This document shows positions 36,081 through 45,281 of a stretch of DNA of 64,000 bases, in pieces. Within the stretch, counting starts at the first letter, position 1, and each line of letters starts with the position of its first letter. The stretch covers positions 434,001 through 498,000 of the forward strand of contig NZ_CP049246.1 of the NCBI RefSeq assembly GCF_011046555.1, in the 5' to 3' direction. Source of the stretch: Sphingobacterium lactis (GTDB taxonomy: Bacteria; Bacteroidota; Bacteroidia; Sphingobacteriales; Sphingobacteriaceae). The notes beneath the pieces are model-generated. The model ran no database searches, was not told where the DNA came from, and was given only the letters and a program-made list of their open reading frames with translations. The position numbers were made by a program, and so were the translations under genes.

Positions 36081-36278
36081 TTAAGGTTTTGGGGGATTCC
36101 CTGAGCGGTTGAGATTGTAAAGCACGATACCGCCAACCATAAGGGGTGTAACAAAAAAACGATAATCTCTACTTTGGACAGTTTCACCAGCATTCAATTT
36201 ATGGACAATGTTGTACACACAGGCACCCAGGTAGACTGCAGTTAATGCCAAAAGGAAATACGACCATTTTCTTCCCAT
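36081..36278 (-). CDS. Two-helix mini-protein B (paralogue of its neighbour)
   Basis: A 65-residue membrane protein from the ATG at 36278 (MGRKWSYFLLAL). It has two predicted helices (about 4-24 and 41-57). It aligns without gaps with the upstream 63-residue protein over 58 positions at about 31% identity (shared K-SYF, KL-A-E, P--V-G, R). No family recognised. Codons upstream of 36278 overlap the neighbour and are not used. Confidence 0.65.
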   Translation of the reverse strand: MGRKWSYFLLALTAVYLGACVYNIVHKLNAGETVQSRDYRFFVTPLMVGGIVLYNLNRSGNPPKP

Positions 36279-36298
36279 ACCTATATAATGATGACTGT

Positions 36299-36490
36299 TT
36301 AAAACATGTTTTTCTGACGGATCATATCCACATAGGTTACGCCGGCAACCAGCACGGGATACGTCAGGGGTCGAGCTTCCTTCCAATCAATGGGTTCTTT
36401 CGCCATTAGTTTTGGGACTGCCAAGAACAGACCACCGATGAAAGCGATGGCACATAAGATTAGTATAAAATAGGATCTTTTCTTGGTCAT
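36299..36490 (-). CDS. Two-helix mini-protein A
   Basis: A 63-residue membrane protein (MTKKRSYFILIL) with helices at about 5-26 and 42-56, paralogous to the next gene 20 nt downstream. The pair lies behind the exonuclease III terminator, so it has its own promoter; TATTTTCA just upstream is only a weak -7 box. Function unknown. Confidence 0.65.
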   Translation of the reverse strand: MTKKRSYFILILCAIAFIGGLFLAVPKLMAKEPIDWKEARPLTYPVLVAGVTYVDMIRQKNMF

Positions 36491-36550
36491 GCTTGAAAAT
36501 AAGGAATTTAAGGCAATTTTCCTAACTGAAAAGACAAAAACAAACAGTAT

Positions 36551-36582
36551 AAAAAATGCTGCCCACCAAAGTGGGCAGCATT
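36551..36582 (-). terminator. Terminator after xth
   Basis: A perfect 12-bp stem AATGCTGCCCAC/GTGGGCAGCATT followed by T residues on the minus strand. Confidence 0.88.
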
Positions 36583-36601
36583 GTATATTTTCTGTAAGGG
36601 A

Positions 36602-37366
36602 TTAGCCGAGTACCAATTCCACCGGACAGTGATCGGAGTGCATTGCTGTCGGTAAGATCCTAGACGAGTGGATATTGTCTTTAAGGGCATTGGAAACCAT
36701 ATTGTAGTCAATGCGCCAGCCTAAATTCTTACCCCTCGCTCCAGCACGGTAGGACCACCAGGTGTAATGGTGTGGATCCGGGTTCAAATGCCTGAACGAA
36801 TCGATATAACCGGAATTAATAAAGTTTTCCATCCATTCGCGTTCTGCCGGCAGAAATCCCGAGCTGTTTGCGTTTGATTTCGGATTGTGGATATCGATGG
36901 CTCGATGGCAGATATTGAAATCTCCACAGACCACCAGATTGGGCTTCTCCTTCAGCAGGTCATTGCTATACTGTTGAAAATCGTCCAGGAAGCGGTACTT
37001 GAAATCCTGGCGGAGATCGCCTGTTGTTCCCGACGGGAAATAAACACTCATCACGGACGCTTTATCAAAATCTGCACGAATGACGCGCCCTTCAAAATCA
37101 TAATCCTCATGACCGCAGCCATATTCAATGTGGTTCGGCGTGATCCGTGTAAAGATTGCCGTTCCACTGTAGCCCTTTTTCTGTGCCGGATACCAATAAT
37201 GCTCGTAACCCATCTCCTCCAACAGCACCAATTCGGGAACTTGATCCGGATTGGCCTTGATCTCTTGGATACAGATCACATCCGGACTTTCGGCCTTGAA
37301 CCAATCCAACCAGCCTTTTTTAAGTGCCGCGCGGATCCCGTTCACATTATATGTTATAATTTTCAT
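36602..37366 (-). CDS. xth: Exodeoxyribonuclease III / AP endonuclease
   Basis: A 254-residue base-excision repair enzyme. Metal-binding Glu35 is in CIQEIKA, GDFNICH holds the Asp-Asn pair, and the protein ends SDHCPVEL with the catalytic Asp-His. It is the last gene of a tight four-gene unit (gaps 1-3 nt) with a cyclophilin, an unknown and a tyrosine phosphatase. Confidence 0.96.
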   Translation of the reverse strand: MKIITYNVNGIRAALKKGWLDWFKAESPDVICIQEIKANPDQVPELVLLEEMGYEHYWYPAQKKGYSGTAIFTRITPNHIEYGCGHEDYDFEGRVIRADFDKASVMSVYFPSGTTGDLRQDFKYRFLDDFQQYSNDLLKEKPNLVVCGDFNICHRAIDIHNPKSNANSSGFLPAEREWMENFINSGYIDSFRHLNPDPHHYTWWSYRAGARGKNLGWRIDYNMVSNALKDNIHSSRILPTAMHSDHCPVELVLG

Positions 37367-37368
37367 CC

Positions 37369-38127
37369 TTATGGGATTTTATAATATCTCGATTTCATCG
37401 AGTCAAACAATTTTCCTAATCCTTTCTTAGGTCCCAGCCCCTTTAATTTCCGTTCCATATCGATAGCTTCCGAACGGGTAAGCAAGCGCATAGCAAAACG
37501 CTCATCCTGCAGCGGTCTATCGTTATCATCGGTCTTCACGGCTGCGATCTTATCGACCAGTTCAATGCCTTCGATCAATTCGCCGAATACCGTATAATTA
37601 CCATCCAAATGTGGCGTTCCACCGATCGTTGAATAGGTCTCCCGTTGCAATGGCGTTAATTTCACACCCTTCAGGCGGAATTGCTCCAACGAATCCAGTG
37701 CTGCGGCACTGAACTTACGGCCCTGCACCAGGTAGAATTGCGATGCGGCAGACTCCTTTGCCGGGTTATTGTCCCGAGCGGCACCCAAGGCGCCTTTTTT
37801 ATGGATGATATTCGATTGAATTTCCGCTGGTATTTTGTAGCTCGGCCCACCGTTCCCCAATTGTTGCCTACTGGCAGCGTAACGGGAATCTGGATCGCCA
37901 CCCTGGATCATGAAATTATGGATCACACGGTGGAACATCAAAGAATCGTAATAACGTTCCTTTACCAGCTTCACGAAATTATCGCGATGCTTACGCGTTT
38001 CATTATACAGTTTAATAATACCATCGCCCTTATTGGTTTTCACCTCGATATAATAATGACTCGGTGTTTGCGCAAATAACATGGTCACGCCCATCATAAA
38101 GGCAACCAACAAACTTATTTTCTTCAT
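37369..38127 (-). CDS. Exported cyclophilin-type peptidyl-prolyl isomerase
   Basis: A 252-residue protein with a signal peptide ending near LFAQ (residue 20) and a cyclophilin domain with the signature FHRVIHNFMIQGGDP. The C-terminal extension (about 215-252) is basic. It helps periplasmic protein folding. It lies 3 nt after the 115-residue unknown and 2 nt before xth. Confidence 0.93.
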   Translation of the reverse strand: MKKISLLVAFMMGVTMLFAQTPSHYYIEVKTNKGDGIIKLYNETRKHRDNFVKLVKERYYDSLMFHRVIHNFMIQGGDPDSRYAASRQQLGNGGPSYKIPAEIQSNIIHKKGALGAARDNNPAKESAASQFYLVQGRKFSAAALDSLEQFRLKGVKLTPLQRETYSTIGGTPHLDGNYTVFGELIEGIELVDKIAAVKTDDNDRPLQDERFAMRLLTRSEAIDMERKLKGLGPKKGLGKLFDSMKSRYYKIP

Positions 38128-38130
38128 AGG

Positions 38131-38478
38131 TTAAATGAAATTTACATCTTCAAAATAGTCGATGATCAACGACTTGATTATGAGCTCCTGCTCCATGAGT
38201 GTATAATTGGGAATCGGCTTAACCGTTTTCCAATGCGGCCATCCCTGTTCGTCCAAGCCTTCGAGCTCGTAGAACCCCAAGCTGCTGAATAGCCTACACG
38301 TGGCAATGTGCATCAGTTCTTCCTTTTCACGTTTGGAGAATTCCTGCGGTCCTTTTCCCAGCTCCTGAACGCCGATCAGGAACAGCATGACCTTGATATC
38401 GGGAATATCCATCTCAAAATGAGTGGCTACGGCCTCCTGTAAGCTGGCCCATTTCTTATTTATCTCAGCTGCCTGCAT
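38131..38478 (-). CDS. Conserved small cytoplasmic protein of unknown function
   Basis: A 115-residue mostly helical protein with no signal or membrane segment; notable stretches are DIKVMLFLIGVQELG and LMHIATCRLFSSLGFYEL. I do not recognise a named domain. It starts 1 nt after the phosphatase gene and ends 3 nt before the cyclophilin gene, so it is firmly part of this unit. Confidence 0.75.
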   Translation of the reverse strand: MQAAEINKKWASLQEAVATHFEMDIPDIKVMLFLIGVQELGKGPQEFSKREKEELMHIATCRLFSSLGFYELEGLDEQGWPHWKTVKPIPNYTLMEQELIIKSLIIDYFEDVNFI

Positions 38479-38479
38479 C

Positions 38480-38926
38480 TTATTTCTCCTCTTCTTGCCA
38501 AGCAGCTATCAACTGCTCGCATCGTGCTTCAATCAGTTCAAAAACTGGCCCGAACATATTGTTATCGTAATACGGATCCGGTACAATATCATTATCCAGA
38601 AATAGGGTCACTTTATCCACATCCTCCGGCGTTGGTGCCAGGGCAATCACATCGGCATAATTCTGCCGATCCATAACCAGGATCTTATCAAACTTTGCGA
38701 ACAATTCCGGCACGAAAAACTGTGCACGCTGTCCAGAAATATCAATACCACGGTCTTTTGCAATGGCGATGGATCGCTTATCCGGCGCCTGCCCGACATG
38801 CCAATCCCCTGTTCCTGCGGAATCGATTTCCCAAGAAAGACCCGCTTCCTTAGCCTTAAATTCCAATATCCCATGCGCCAGTGGCGACCTGCAGATATTT
38901 CCCAAACACACCATTAAAATCTTCAT
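38480..38926 (-). CDS. Low-molecular-weight protein-tyrosine phosphatase
   Basis: A 148-residue phosphatase from the ATG at 38926 (MKILMVCLGNICRS). The P-loop is Cys7-LGNIC-Arg13-Ser14 and the general acid is Asp117 in VPDPYY. In bacteria such enzymes oppose tyrosine kinases that control polysaccharide export; none is seen here. A perfect -7 box ends 5 nt before the ATG, so its mRNA may be leaderless. First gene of the four-gene unit. Confidence 0.93.
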   Translation of the reverse strand: MKILMVCLGNICRSPLAHGILEFKAKEAGLSWEIDSAGTGDWHVGQAPDKRSIAIAKDRGIDISGQRAQFFVPELFAKFDKILVMDRQNYADVIALAPTPEDVDKVTLFLDNDIVPDPYYDNNMFGPVFELIEARCEQLIAAWQEEEK

Positions 38927-38931
38927 GGTTT

Positions 38932-38939
38932 CAAATATA
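38932..38939 (-). promoter_or_regulatory. Predicted -7 box for the phosphatase operon, possibly leaderless
   Basis: TATATTTG on the minus strand matches TAnnTTTG exactly; five bases separate it from the ATG. Confidence 0.5.
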
Positions 38940-39065
38940 GTGAAGAGAACCGAGATTTGCGCACCGCCCATCCCCTTCTTCAACTGCTTTGCCAAAATAT
39001 GGCATTTCCATTAATCTACAGCTCGAGATGGTGGGTAGGCTTTCACACAACACTCCTATCGCCCA

Positions 39066-39602
39066 TTATTTTTCTGCCAATAAGATATCGTAGTTATTAA
39101 TAAAATCTGCTAATGCCATTCGAATCTGGTCATCAATAATTTCCCCTTCAGCATTAATCTTTCCCTTAATTCCTTGGATCAACCATGTATTTTCAGGATG
39201 GAATTTTGCCATGAGTATTCTCATGATTAATTGCAATTCTTCATGACCTTTTTCTCCCTGAGCAGAGGCAGTAATAATTCCAATGGGTTTGTAGGAAAAT
39301 ACGGTTGTAGAAACACACCATTCCAAAAGATTTTTCAAACCACTAGGGATGCTAAAAATATACTCCGGAGTACAGATGATGACCCCATCCGAATCTTCAA
39401 TCAAAGCCCGAATAGTTGATATGCTTTTAGGGGTATGATCTACTGCTAATTCAGGATCGAAATGAGGTAGGCTCGCCAAACTGTCCATTACCCTACATTC
39501 AAATCCATCCCCTGTTAATGCTATGAAATTTTCCATCAATCTAAGATTCGATGAATTTTTACTTGCACTACCGATAATGATGAGGATTTTTTTCTTGACC
39601 AT
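39066..39602 (-). CDS. NADPH-dependent FMN reductase family protein
   Basis: A 178-residue flavodoxin-like protein. The phosphate loop is GSASKNSSNLRL near the N-terminus, and TPEYIFSIPSGLKNLLEW is the family motif for flavin binding. It probably reduces FMN or quinone-like substrates. The codons are more AT-rich than in neighbouring genes, a possible sign of later acquisition. It is a single gene. Confidence 0.9.
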   Translation of the reverse strand: MVKKKILIIIGSASKNSSNLRLMENFIALTGDGFECRVMDSLASLPHFDPELAVDHTPKSISTIRALIEDSDGVIICTPEYIFSIPSGLKNLLEWCVSTTVFSYKPIGIITASAQGEKGHEELQLIMRILMAKFHPENTWLIQGIKGKINAEGEIIDDQIRMALADFINNYDILLAEK

Positions 39603-39642
39603 GTTTTTTTACACCAATTTACCTAATCGAATAGCATTCAAC

Positions 39643-39669
39643 AAAAAGGGAGCGAAATTCGCTCCCTTT
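39643..39669 (-). terminator. Terminator after degP
   Basis: AAAGGGAGCGAA and TTCGCTCCCTTT arms with a T-run on the minus strand. Confidence 0.85.
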
Positions 39670-39686
39670 CTCCTTATTTATAAATT

Positions 39687-41231
39687 TTAATACTGTAACG
39701 GTACATTGAATTCTACGGTACTTCCTTTCTCAGGCACACCGGAAATTCGTACGATATTCCTTCTTGTGCTGGCCAATGCCGATTCAACATCGTCTACGGA
39801 GTTAACTGGCTTACCATTGATCTTTGTGATCAATAAGCCACGTTCCACGCCGAAGTACTCGAAGATACCTCCTCTATGCACTTGTGAAACCACAACACCG
39901 GAAGTCACACCCAATTCTTTTTTCTTCGCATCAGGTGCTGCGACAAAGCTTGCGCCCAATTTATTGAAGATCTCTGCTGCCGAAGCACTTGCTTGTTCCT
40001 CTTCTTCGGTTTTCGCTTTCGCTTCTTCACCTTTCAATGTCAAGGTTACTTCTTTTTCCTTACCTGCACGTTTGTAGGTCAATTTAATTTTATCGCCTGG
40101 GCGTAATCGCGCTACATGCTCCTGCAAGTCTGGTGAACTGTAAATTGTACGTCCATCAATCTTGGTCAAGATATCACCTTTTTGGATTCCTGCAGCTGCT
40201 GCCGCACCATTTTTCAACACTTCGCGCACATATAGTCCATTGACATCGTTTATGCCCGCCTCTTTGCGTAACTCATCGGTCAATTCTGTAAATGTCACGC
40301 CTACATATCCGCGTTTTACACTACCGAATTCTTTAAAGTCATCCACGATTTTCTTCGCCAAGTTGATTGGAATAGCGAAACCATAACCTGCATAGGTACC
40401 TGTAGGGGAAGCAATGGCGGAGTTGATACCCACCAGTTCACCACGAGCATTCACCAAGGCACCCCCCGAGTTTCCTCGGTTTATTACTGCATCTGTTTGC
40501 AGGAAGGATTCTACTGCGTTGCTGATCATCTGTTCTTCCTGGCCCATGCCGAATCCACGCTGTTGCTGTGGCTCATCAAGGATCCCGATACGACGACCTT
40601 TTGCGGAAATGATACCTGCCGTCACGGTGGACTGCAATCCGAGTGGATACCCAACGGCCAACACCCATTCACCGATCTGCACATTATCCGAGTTTCCCAA
40701 CTTCACGATTGGCAGGCCATTCGCATTGACTTTGATTAGGGCTAAGTCGAAGTTCGGGTCACGGCCAATTACTTTGGCTTCGTATTTACGTTTATCTGTC
40801 AATACCACTTCAATTTTATCGGCTTCTTCCACCACGTGGTTATTGGTTACGATATATCCATCCGGAGAGATAATTACTCCCGAACCGGATGCTGTTTGCG
40901 GGCGTGCCTGTCCACGACGCTGCTGAGGCACCCCGAAGAATTCCTCGAACATATCGAATGGCGAGCCGCCACCTCCACCACGGTTACCCCGTCCGGACAT
41001 GGTGACCTGGATGTGCACAACCCCTGGCGTTACTGCCGCCGCAGCCTGCGTAAAGTCTGGGTTCCCCGTGGAGGACATAATCTCCTCGCCAGGATTACTC
41101 GCGTAATATACTTTCTGACGTTCTTCAAACGTCATGTTGTCCATCTGTTTCTGTTCAAAGAGCTTAAACCCGCCCACTGCAATGGCTCCTCCAACGATGG
41201 CTGCTAATAATGTTGCTCCTATCTTTTTCAT
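39687..41231 (-). CDS. Do/DegP-family periplasmic serine protease
   Basis: A 514-residue HtrA-type protease from the ATG at 41231 (MKKIGATLL), with an N-terminal signal or anchor helix (about 4-22). The triad is His132 (TNNHVV), Asp162 (NFDLAL) and Ser255 (RGNSGG), and two PDZ domains follow (about 310-400 and 420-510). A glycine-rich stretch lies at 81-90. It handles misfolded envelope proteins. A longer frame to 41297 exists, but the predicted promoter lies inside that part. Confidence 0.94.
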   Translation of the reverse strand: MKKIGATLLAAIVGGAIAVGGFKLFEQKQMDNMTFEERQKVYYASNPGEEIMSSTGNPDFTQAAAAVTPGVVHIQVTMSGRGNRGGGGGSPFDMFEEFFGVPQQRRGQARPQTASGSGVIISPDGYIVTNNHVVEEADKIEVVLTDKRKYEAKVIGRDPNFDLALIKVNANGLPIVKLGNSDNVQIGEWVLAVGYPLGLQSTVTAGIISAKGRRIGILDEPQQQRGFGMGQEEQMISNAVESFLQTDAVINRGNSGGALVNARGELVGINSAIASPTGTYAGYGFAIPINLAKKIVDDFKEFGSVKRGYVGVTFTELTDELRKEAGINDVNGLYVREVLKNGAAAAAGIQKGDILTKIDGRTIYSSPDLQEHVARLRPGDKIKLTYKRAGKEKEVTLTLKGEEAKAKTEEEEQASASAAEIFNKLGASFVAAPDAKKKELGVTSGVVVSQVHRGGIFEYFGVERGLLITKINGKPVNSVDDVESALASTRRNIVRISGVPEKGSTVEFNVPLQY

Positions 41232-41278
41232 ATATATTTTTGTAAGATCTAAATTTATGATATTCATCTTCCCTTGCC

Positions 41279-41308
41279 CAAATGTAATACCATTCAAAGT
41301 CTCGGCAA
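41279..41308 (-). promoter_or_regulatory. Predicted promoter for degP
   Basis: TTG (41308-41306) and TACATTTG (41286-41279) on the minus strand, 19 nt apart. It gives a leader of about 40 nt to the ATG at 41231; another in-frame ATG at 41267 is closer. Confidence 0.5.
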
Positions 41309-41427
41309 GGCTTTTGTCAGTTAAAAAATGTTAACAACTGGTACTTCTGTCAAACATTTAACATGATTTAACAAAAGTGCGGTTAATTGTAACAAGAATA
41401 TTAATTTTACAGCAGAATCTCAAGAAA

Positions 41428-42219
41428 ATGGCAACAGAAATTCAATTTTATAAATACCAGGGAGCAGGCAATGATTTTATCCTCATTGACAACAGAAACC
41501 TATCTTTTGACCCCAATAACCACGAATTAATTAAAAAATTATGTGATCGTCGGTTTGGTATTGGCGGGGATGGACTTATGCTCCTTCAGCATATAAATAA
41601 TTTTGATTTCCAAATGCTCTACTTCAATGCCGATGGAAAAGAAGGCACAATGTGCGGCAATGGGGGCCGTTGTTTGGTAGCCTTTGCACGTGACTTGGGC
41701 ATCATCGATCGGGAAACTGTCTTTTTGGCAGTAGATGGGCAACATGATGCTGCCATTGAAGGAAATACCGTCAATTTAGGTATGATCGAAGTCAAGGAAT
41801 TCCACCGTGACGGCGAAGCCTATGTCCTGAATACCGGGTCTCCACATTATGTGGCGTTTGCCGAGAACCTTCAAAATAAGGATGTGTACAAAGAAGGGTA
41901 TGCCATCCGGAACAACAGCACCTATGGGGAAAAGGGAATCAACGTGAATTTTATCCAACCAGAAGGTGATGGCTATTTTGTCCGTACGTTCGAACGGGGT
42001 GTCGAGGATGAAACCTATGCCTGTGGTACGGGAGCTGTCGCATCGGCGATGACCGTAGCCTTGGCGTCAGGAAAGGATGGTGATTTCACGATTCCAATCC
42101 GAGTAGTGGGTGGCCAACTGCATATTACATTCCATAAAAACGGAAATCATTTCTCGAAAGTTTACCTCTCGGGACCTGCCGAACAGGTATTTGTAGGAAA
42201 AACAGTTATTTCACAATAA
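41428..42219 (+). CDS. dapF: Diaminopimelate epimerase
   Basis: Converts LL- to meso-diaminopimelate for lysine and peptidoglycan. The start is the ATG at 41428 (MATEIQFYKYQGAGNDF), 263 residues; upstream in-frame codons are not family-like. The two catalytic cysteines lie in MCGNGGRC and YACGTGA. It is a single gene; dapB is also in this window at 60140. Confidence 0.96.
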   Translation: MATEIQFYKYQGAGNDFILIDNRNLSFDPNNHELIKKLCDRRFGIGGDGLMLLQHINNFDFQMLYFNADGKEGTMCGNGGRCLVAFARDLGIIDRETVFLAVDGQHDAAIEGNTVNLGMIEVKEFHRDGEAYVLNTGSPHYVAFAENLQNKDVYKEGYAIRNNSTYGEKGINVNFIQPEGDGYFVRTFERGVEDETYACGTGAVASAMTVALASGKDGDFTIPIRVVGGQLHITFHKNGNHFSKVYLSGPAEQVFVGKTVISQ

Positions 42220-42292
42220 ATTAACCTGTTTTCGCTTGGAGAAAGCACGCCAATAGCCGTATATTAGTAGCTTTTTCAGCAGAGTCTATTCA

Positions 42293-45175
42293 ATGCAACA
42301 GGTTGATACTAATTCTTCATATCGCTTAGTTTATTCTTTAGGGAAACACCCCTATTTAGGCTACCTGATTGAGCCCCATATCGTCCAGCTCAACCAGAAT
42401 GGCTCCTATTCCCTATCCTATAAGCGTGTATTTAGCAATACGGTTGACCAATTTGCAGACGCACTCGATCAGACCGACTACAAACTGATCCAGCTCTGTG
42501 ATGAGATTGAGCAGACCCAACTGATCAAAAGGTTCCATAAAAAAGCCATTCGCCCGGCAGATTACTTCACCAAGATCTTCGACAGCAAAGTCTACGACCT
42601 TATCCGTCCGAAAATTGAAGCGAGGTTATTGACCATTCTGGCGAAACTTGGCGACAAACCGCTCTTTCTGATGAGCAAGGATGGATATCCCGCCGATCAG
42701 GAACTGCAAATCGCTCCCCAACCGACAAGTATCCTCTTTCACTTCCGCAGAAACGAAACGGAAACCCGTTATTTCCCAACACTGAAATACGATGGTCACC
42801 GCATGGAGTTCATGTATAAGAATGCCGATGTGATCATCAATCAACAGGCTTGGCTCCTGCTCGAAAATACACTCTACCATTTCGATGAGGAATTGGAGGG
42901 CAAGAAATTGACACCGTTCCTGAACAAGAGATACATTTCTATCCCTCGGAATACAGAAAGGAAGTATTTCGAGACCTTTGTGACCAACTTGATTGAGAAG
43001 CACCACGTTTACGCGGAAGGGCTGGAGATCACCAATATAAAGGAACAGGCCGTTCCGCAGTTGCGCATCGTGTACAGCGGCGACCAAGAGGCACAGCTCC
43101 AACTGTGCTTTCAATACGGCGAGTATAATTTTCAAGCCGGTGCACACCACCCTGTAACGGTGCGGTATGTCCATGATGCCGAGCGGGATGCACATCAATT
43201 TTTCCGCATTAAGCGATCCCTGCAATGGGAAGAACAGAAGGCCAAAGCACTTGAAGCACTCGGCCTCCAAAAAGCGGATGCCCTATTTGGTTCGTATGCG
43301 CCTAAAATGGATCTATTCGGCCAAAGGGGTTCCAGTATCGAGTGGATCAACCAACATTTGCATGAATTGGAGGAAAACGGATTCCGTATTGTTCAAAATC
43401 CAAACGACAAGAAGTTCCTGATCGGCAAGACTTCCTTGGATATTGAAATCTCCGAGCAGAACGATTGGTTCGATATCAAAGCTGTCGTTCGATTTGGGGA
43501 TTACGAAATTCCCTTCATCCAATTACGCCAACATATCCTGAACAGGATTCAGGAATTCGAGCTTCCGAATGGGGAGATTGCCATCATTCCACAGGAATGG
43601 TTCTCCCAATACGAACATCTCTTTCAATTTTCATCCCAGAAGGAGGAATTACGCCTGAACCGCAGCCATATCGGTTTGCTTCACGATATCTCCGAACATG
43701 CCCAAGTCAGTATGCAGCGGAAACTGAACCGTCTTGGTGAATTTGATGAGATCGTGGATACGGCAAGTCCGGAGGGATTCAAGGGGGCACTCCGCCCATA
43801 TCAGAAAGCGGGATACAATTGGTTCCATTTCTTGCAAGAGTTCCATTTCGGCGGTCTACTTGCTGATGACATGGGACTGGGAAAAACCGTACAGACCCTT
43901 GCCCTGCTGCAGAAACAGAAAGAATCAACCAAGGGCACCGACCAACCCAAGACATCTCTATTGATCGTTCCGACTTCCCTGATCTTCAACTGGCAGAAGG
44001 AAGCGGAAAAATTCACGCCCAATCTACGGGTACTATTGCACACCGGAACGTACCGCAGCAAGGACAATTTTGCCTTCAGCCATTTTGATCTGGTCATTAC
44101 CACGTATGGTGTGGCACGTATCGACCAAGAGATGCTTGCTGCATTCTATTTCAACTACATTATTCTTGATGAATCCCAGAACATCAAAAATCCGAGATCC
44201 AAATCCTTTGCAGCCATCAAGCACATCAAGGGCAAGAACAAACTGGCATTGAGTGGTACTCCGGTTGAGAACTCTGTGGCAGATATCTGGTCACAGATGT
44301 CCTTTGTGAATCCAGGTCTCCTGGGGAACTACACGTATTTCCAGAAGGAATTTGTGCAGGCCATTGAAAAAAAGAAAGATGAAGATAAGGCCAAGCGTCT
44401 GCAGGCCATCATCAAACCTTTTATCCTCCGCCGGACGAAATCACAGGTTGCGACGGAACTGCCCCCAAAATCTGAGCAGATCTTCTATTGCAGCATGACC
44501 GAGGAGCAACAGGAATATTATGAGACTGTCAAATCCGAATACCGCAATGCGTTGATGGATGGTGCGTTTTCGGGCAAGGCGAGTCAGATCGCGCTGTTGC
44601 AGGGGCTGACGAAACTCCGCCAATTGGCGAACCACCCACTGATGATCGACGACCATTATGCCGATGGATCGGGTAAATTTGATGCTGCCATCGAAACGAT
44701 GGATGCGATCCTTAAGGAAGGAAACAAAGTCTTGATCTTTTCGCAGTTCGTCCGCCATCTGCAGATTTTCCGAGACTACTTCATTAAGCACAAGGTGAGG
44801 TATGCCTATTTGGATGGCGCTACGGTAGACCGGAATGCTGCAGTCAAGGAATTCAAAGAGAATGATGACACCCAGGTCTTCCTCATTTCCATCAAAGCAG
44901 GTGGGGTCGGTCTGAACCTGACAGAAGCGGATTATGTATTTATCCTTGATCCCTGGTGGAACCCAGCAGTGGAGCAACAGGCCATTGACCGAAGTCACCG
45001 CATTGGGCAGAAAAAGAATGTTTTCATCTATAAGTTCATTTCCAAGGACACCATCGAGGAGAAAATCCTGGCATTACAGGGCATGAAAAAAAGCATCGCC
45101 ACGACGCTGATCAATACGGAGGAGTCCTTTGTGAAGTCCTTAACGAAAGAGGATATCAGTGAACTCTTCAGTTAG
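42293..45175 (+). CDS. SNF2-family DEAD/DEAH-box helicase
   Basis: A 960-residue Swi2/Snf2 ATPase. The N-terminal 500 residues are a poorly conserved accessory region; the motor begins near 500 with Walker A DDMGLGKTVQT (about 526-536), Walker B-type DESQ near 625 and the C-terminal helicase half ending in RSHRIGQ near 900. It may remodel protein-DNA or RNA polymerase complexes. No restriction or defence partner is adjacent, so a housekeeping role is favoured. Confidence 0.93.
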   Translation: MQQVDTNSSYRLVYSLGKHPYLGYLIEPHIVQLNQNGSYSLSYKRVFSNTVDQFADALDQTDYKLIQLCDEIEQTQLIKRFHKKAIRPADYFTKIFDSKVYDLIRPKIEARLLTILAKLGDKPLFLMSKDGYPADQELQIAPQPTSILFHFRRNETETRYFPTLKYDGHRMEFMYKNADVIINQQAWLLLENTLYHFDEELEGKKLTPFLNKRYISIPRNTERKYFETFVTNLIEKHHVYAEGLEITNIKEQAVPQLRIVYSGDQEAQLQLCFQYGEYNFQAGAHHPVTVRYVHDAERDAHQFFRIKRSLQWEEQKAKALEALGLQKADALFGSYAPKMDLFGQRGSSIEWINQHLHELEENGFRIVQNPNDKKFLIGKTSLDIEISEQNDWFDIKAVVRFGDYEIPFIQLRQHILNRIQEFELPNGEIAIIPQEWFSQYEHLFQFSSQKEELRLNRSHIGLLHDISEHAQVSMQRKLNRLGEFDEIVDTASPEGFKGALRPYQKAGYNWFHFLQEFHFGGLLADDMGLGKTVQTLALLQKQKESTKGTDQPKTSLLIVPTSLIFNWQKEAEKFTPNLRVLLHTGTYRSKDNFAFSHFDLVITTYGVARIDQEMLAAFYFNYIILDESQNIKNPRSKSFAAIKHIKGKNKLALSGTPVENSVADIWSQMSFVNPGLLGNYTYFQKEFVQAIEKKKDEDKAKRLQAIIKPFILRRTKSQVATELPPKSEQIFYCSMTEEQQEYYETVKSEYRNALMDGAFSGKASQIALLQGLTKLRQLANHPLMIDDHYADGSGKFDAAIETMDAILKEGNKVLIFSQFVRHLQIFRDYFIKHKVRYAYLDGATVDRNAAVKEFKENDDTQVFLISIKAGGVGLNLTEADYVFILDPWWNPAVEQQAIDRSHRIGQKKNVFIYKFISKDTIEEKILALQGMKKSIATTLINTEESFVKSLTKEDISELFS

Positions 45176-45281
45176 CCATCCCGCTACAAAAAAATAGATG
45201 TTCACACCATAAACCCCTATAAGTCAACCTGTATCACAAAACTTTAAGAAAAATTTAATTACATTAGGTTTCTCTACCTAT

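Noticed and set aside
42293..45175. SNF2 helicase as part of a phage-defence island
   Set aside because: No methylase, phospholipase D or restriction gene is adjacent; neighbours are dapF and a small unknown.
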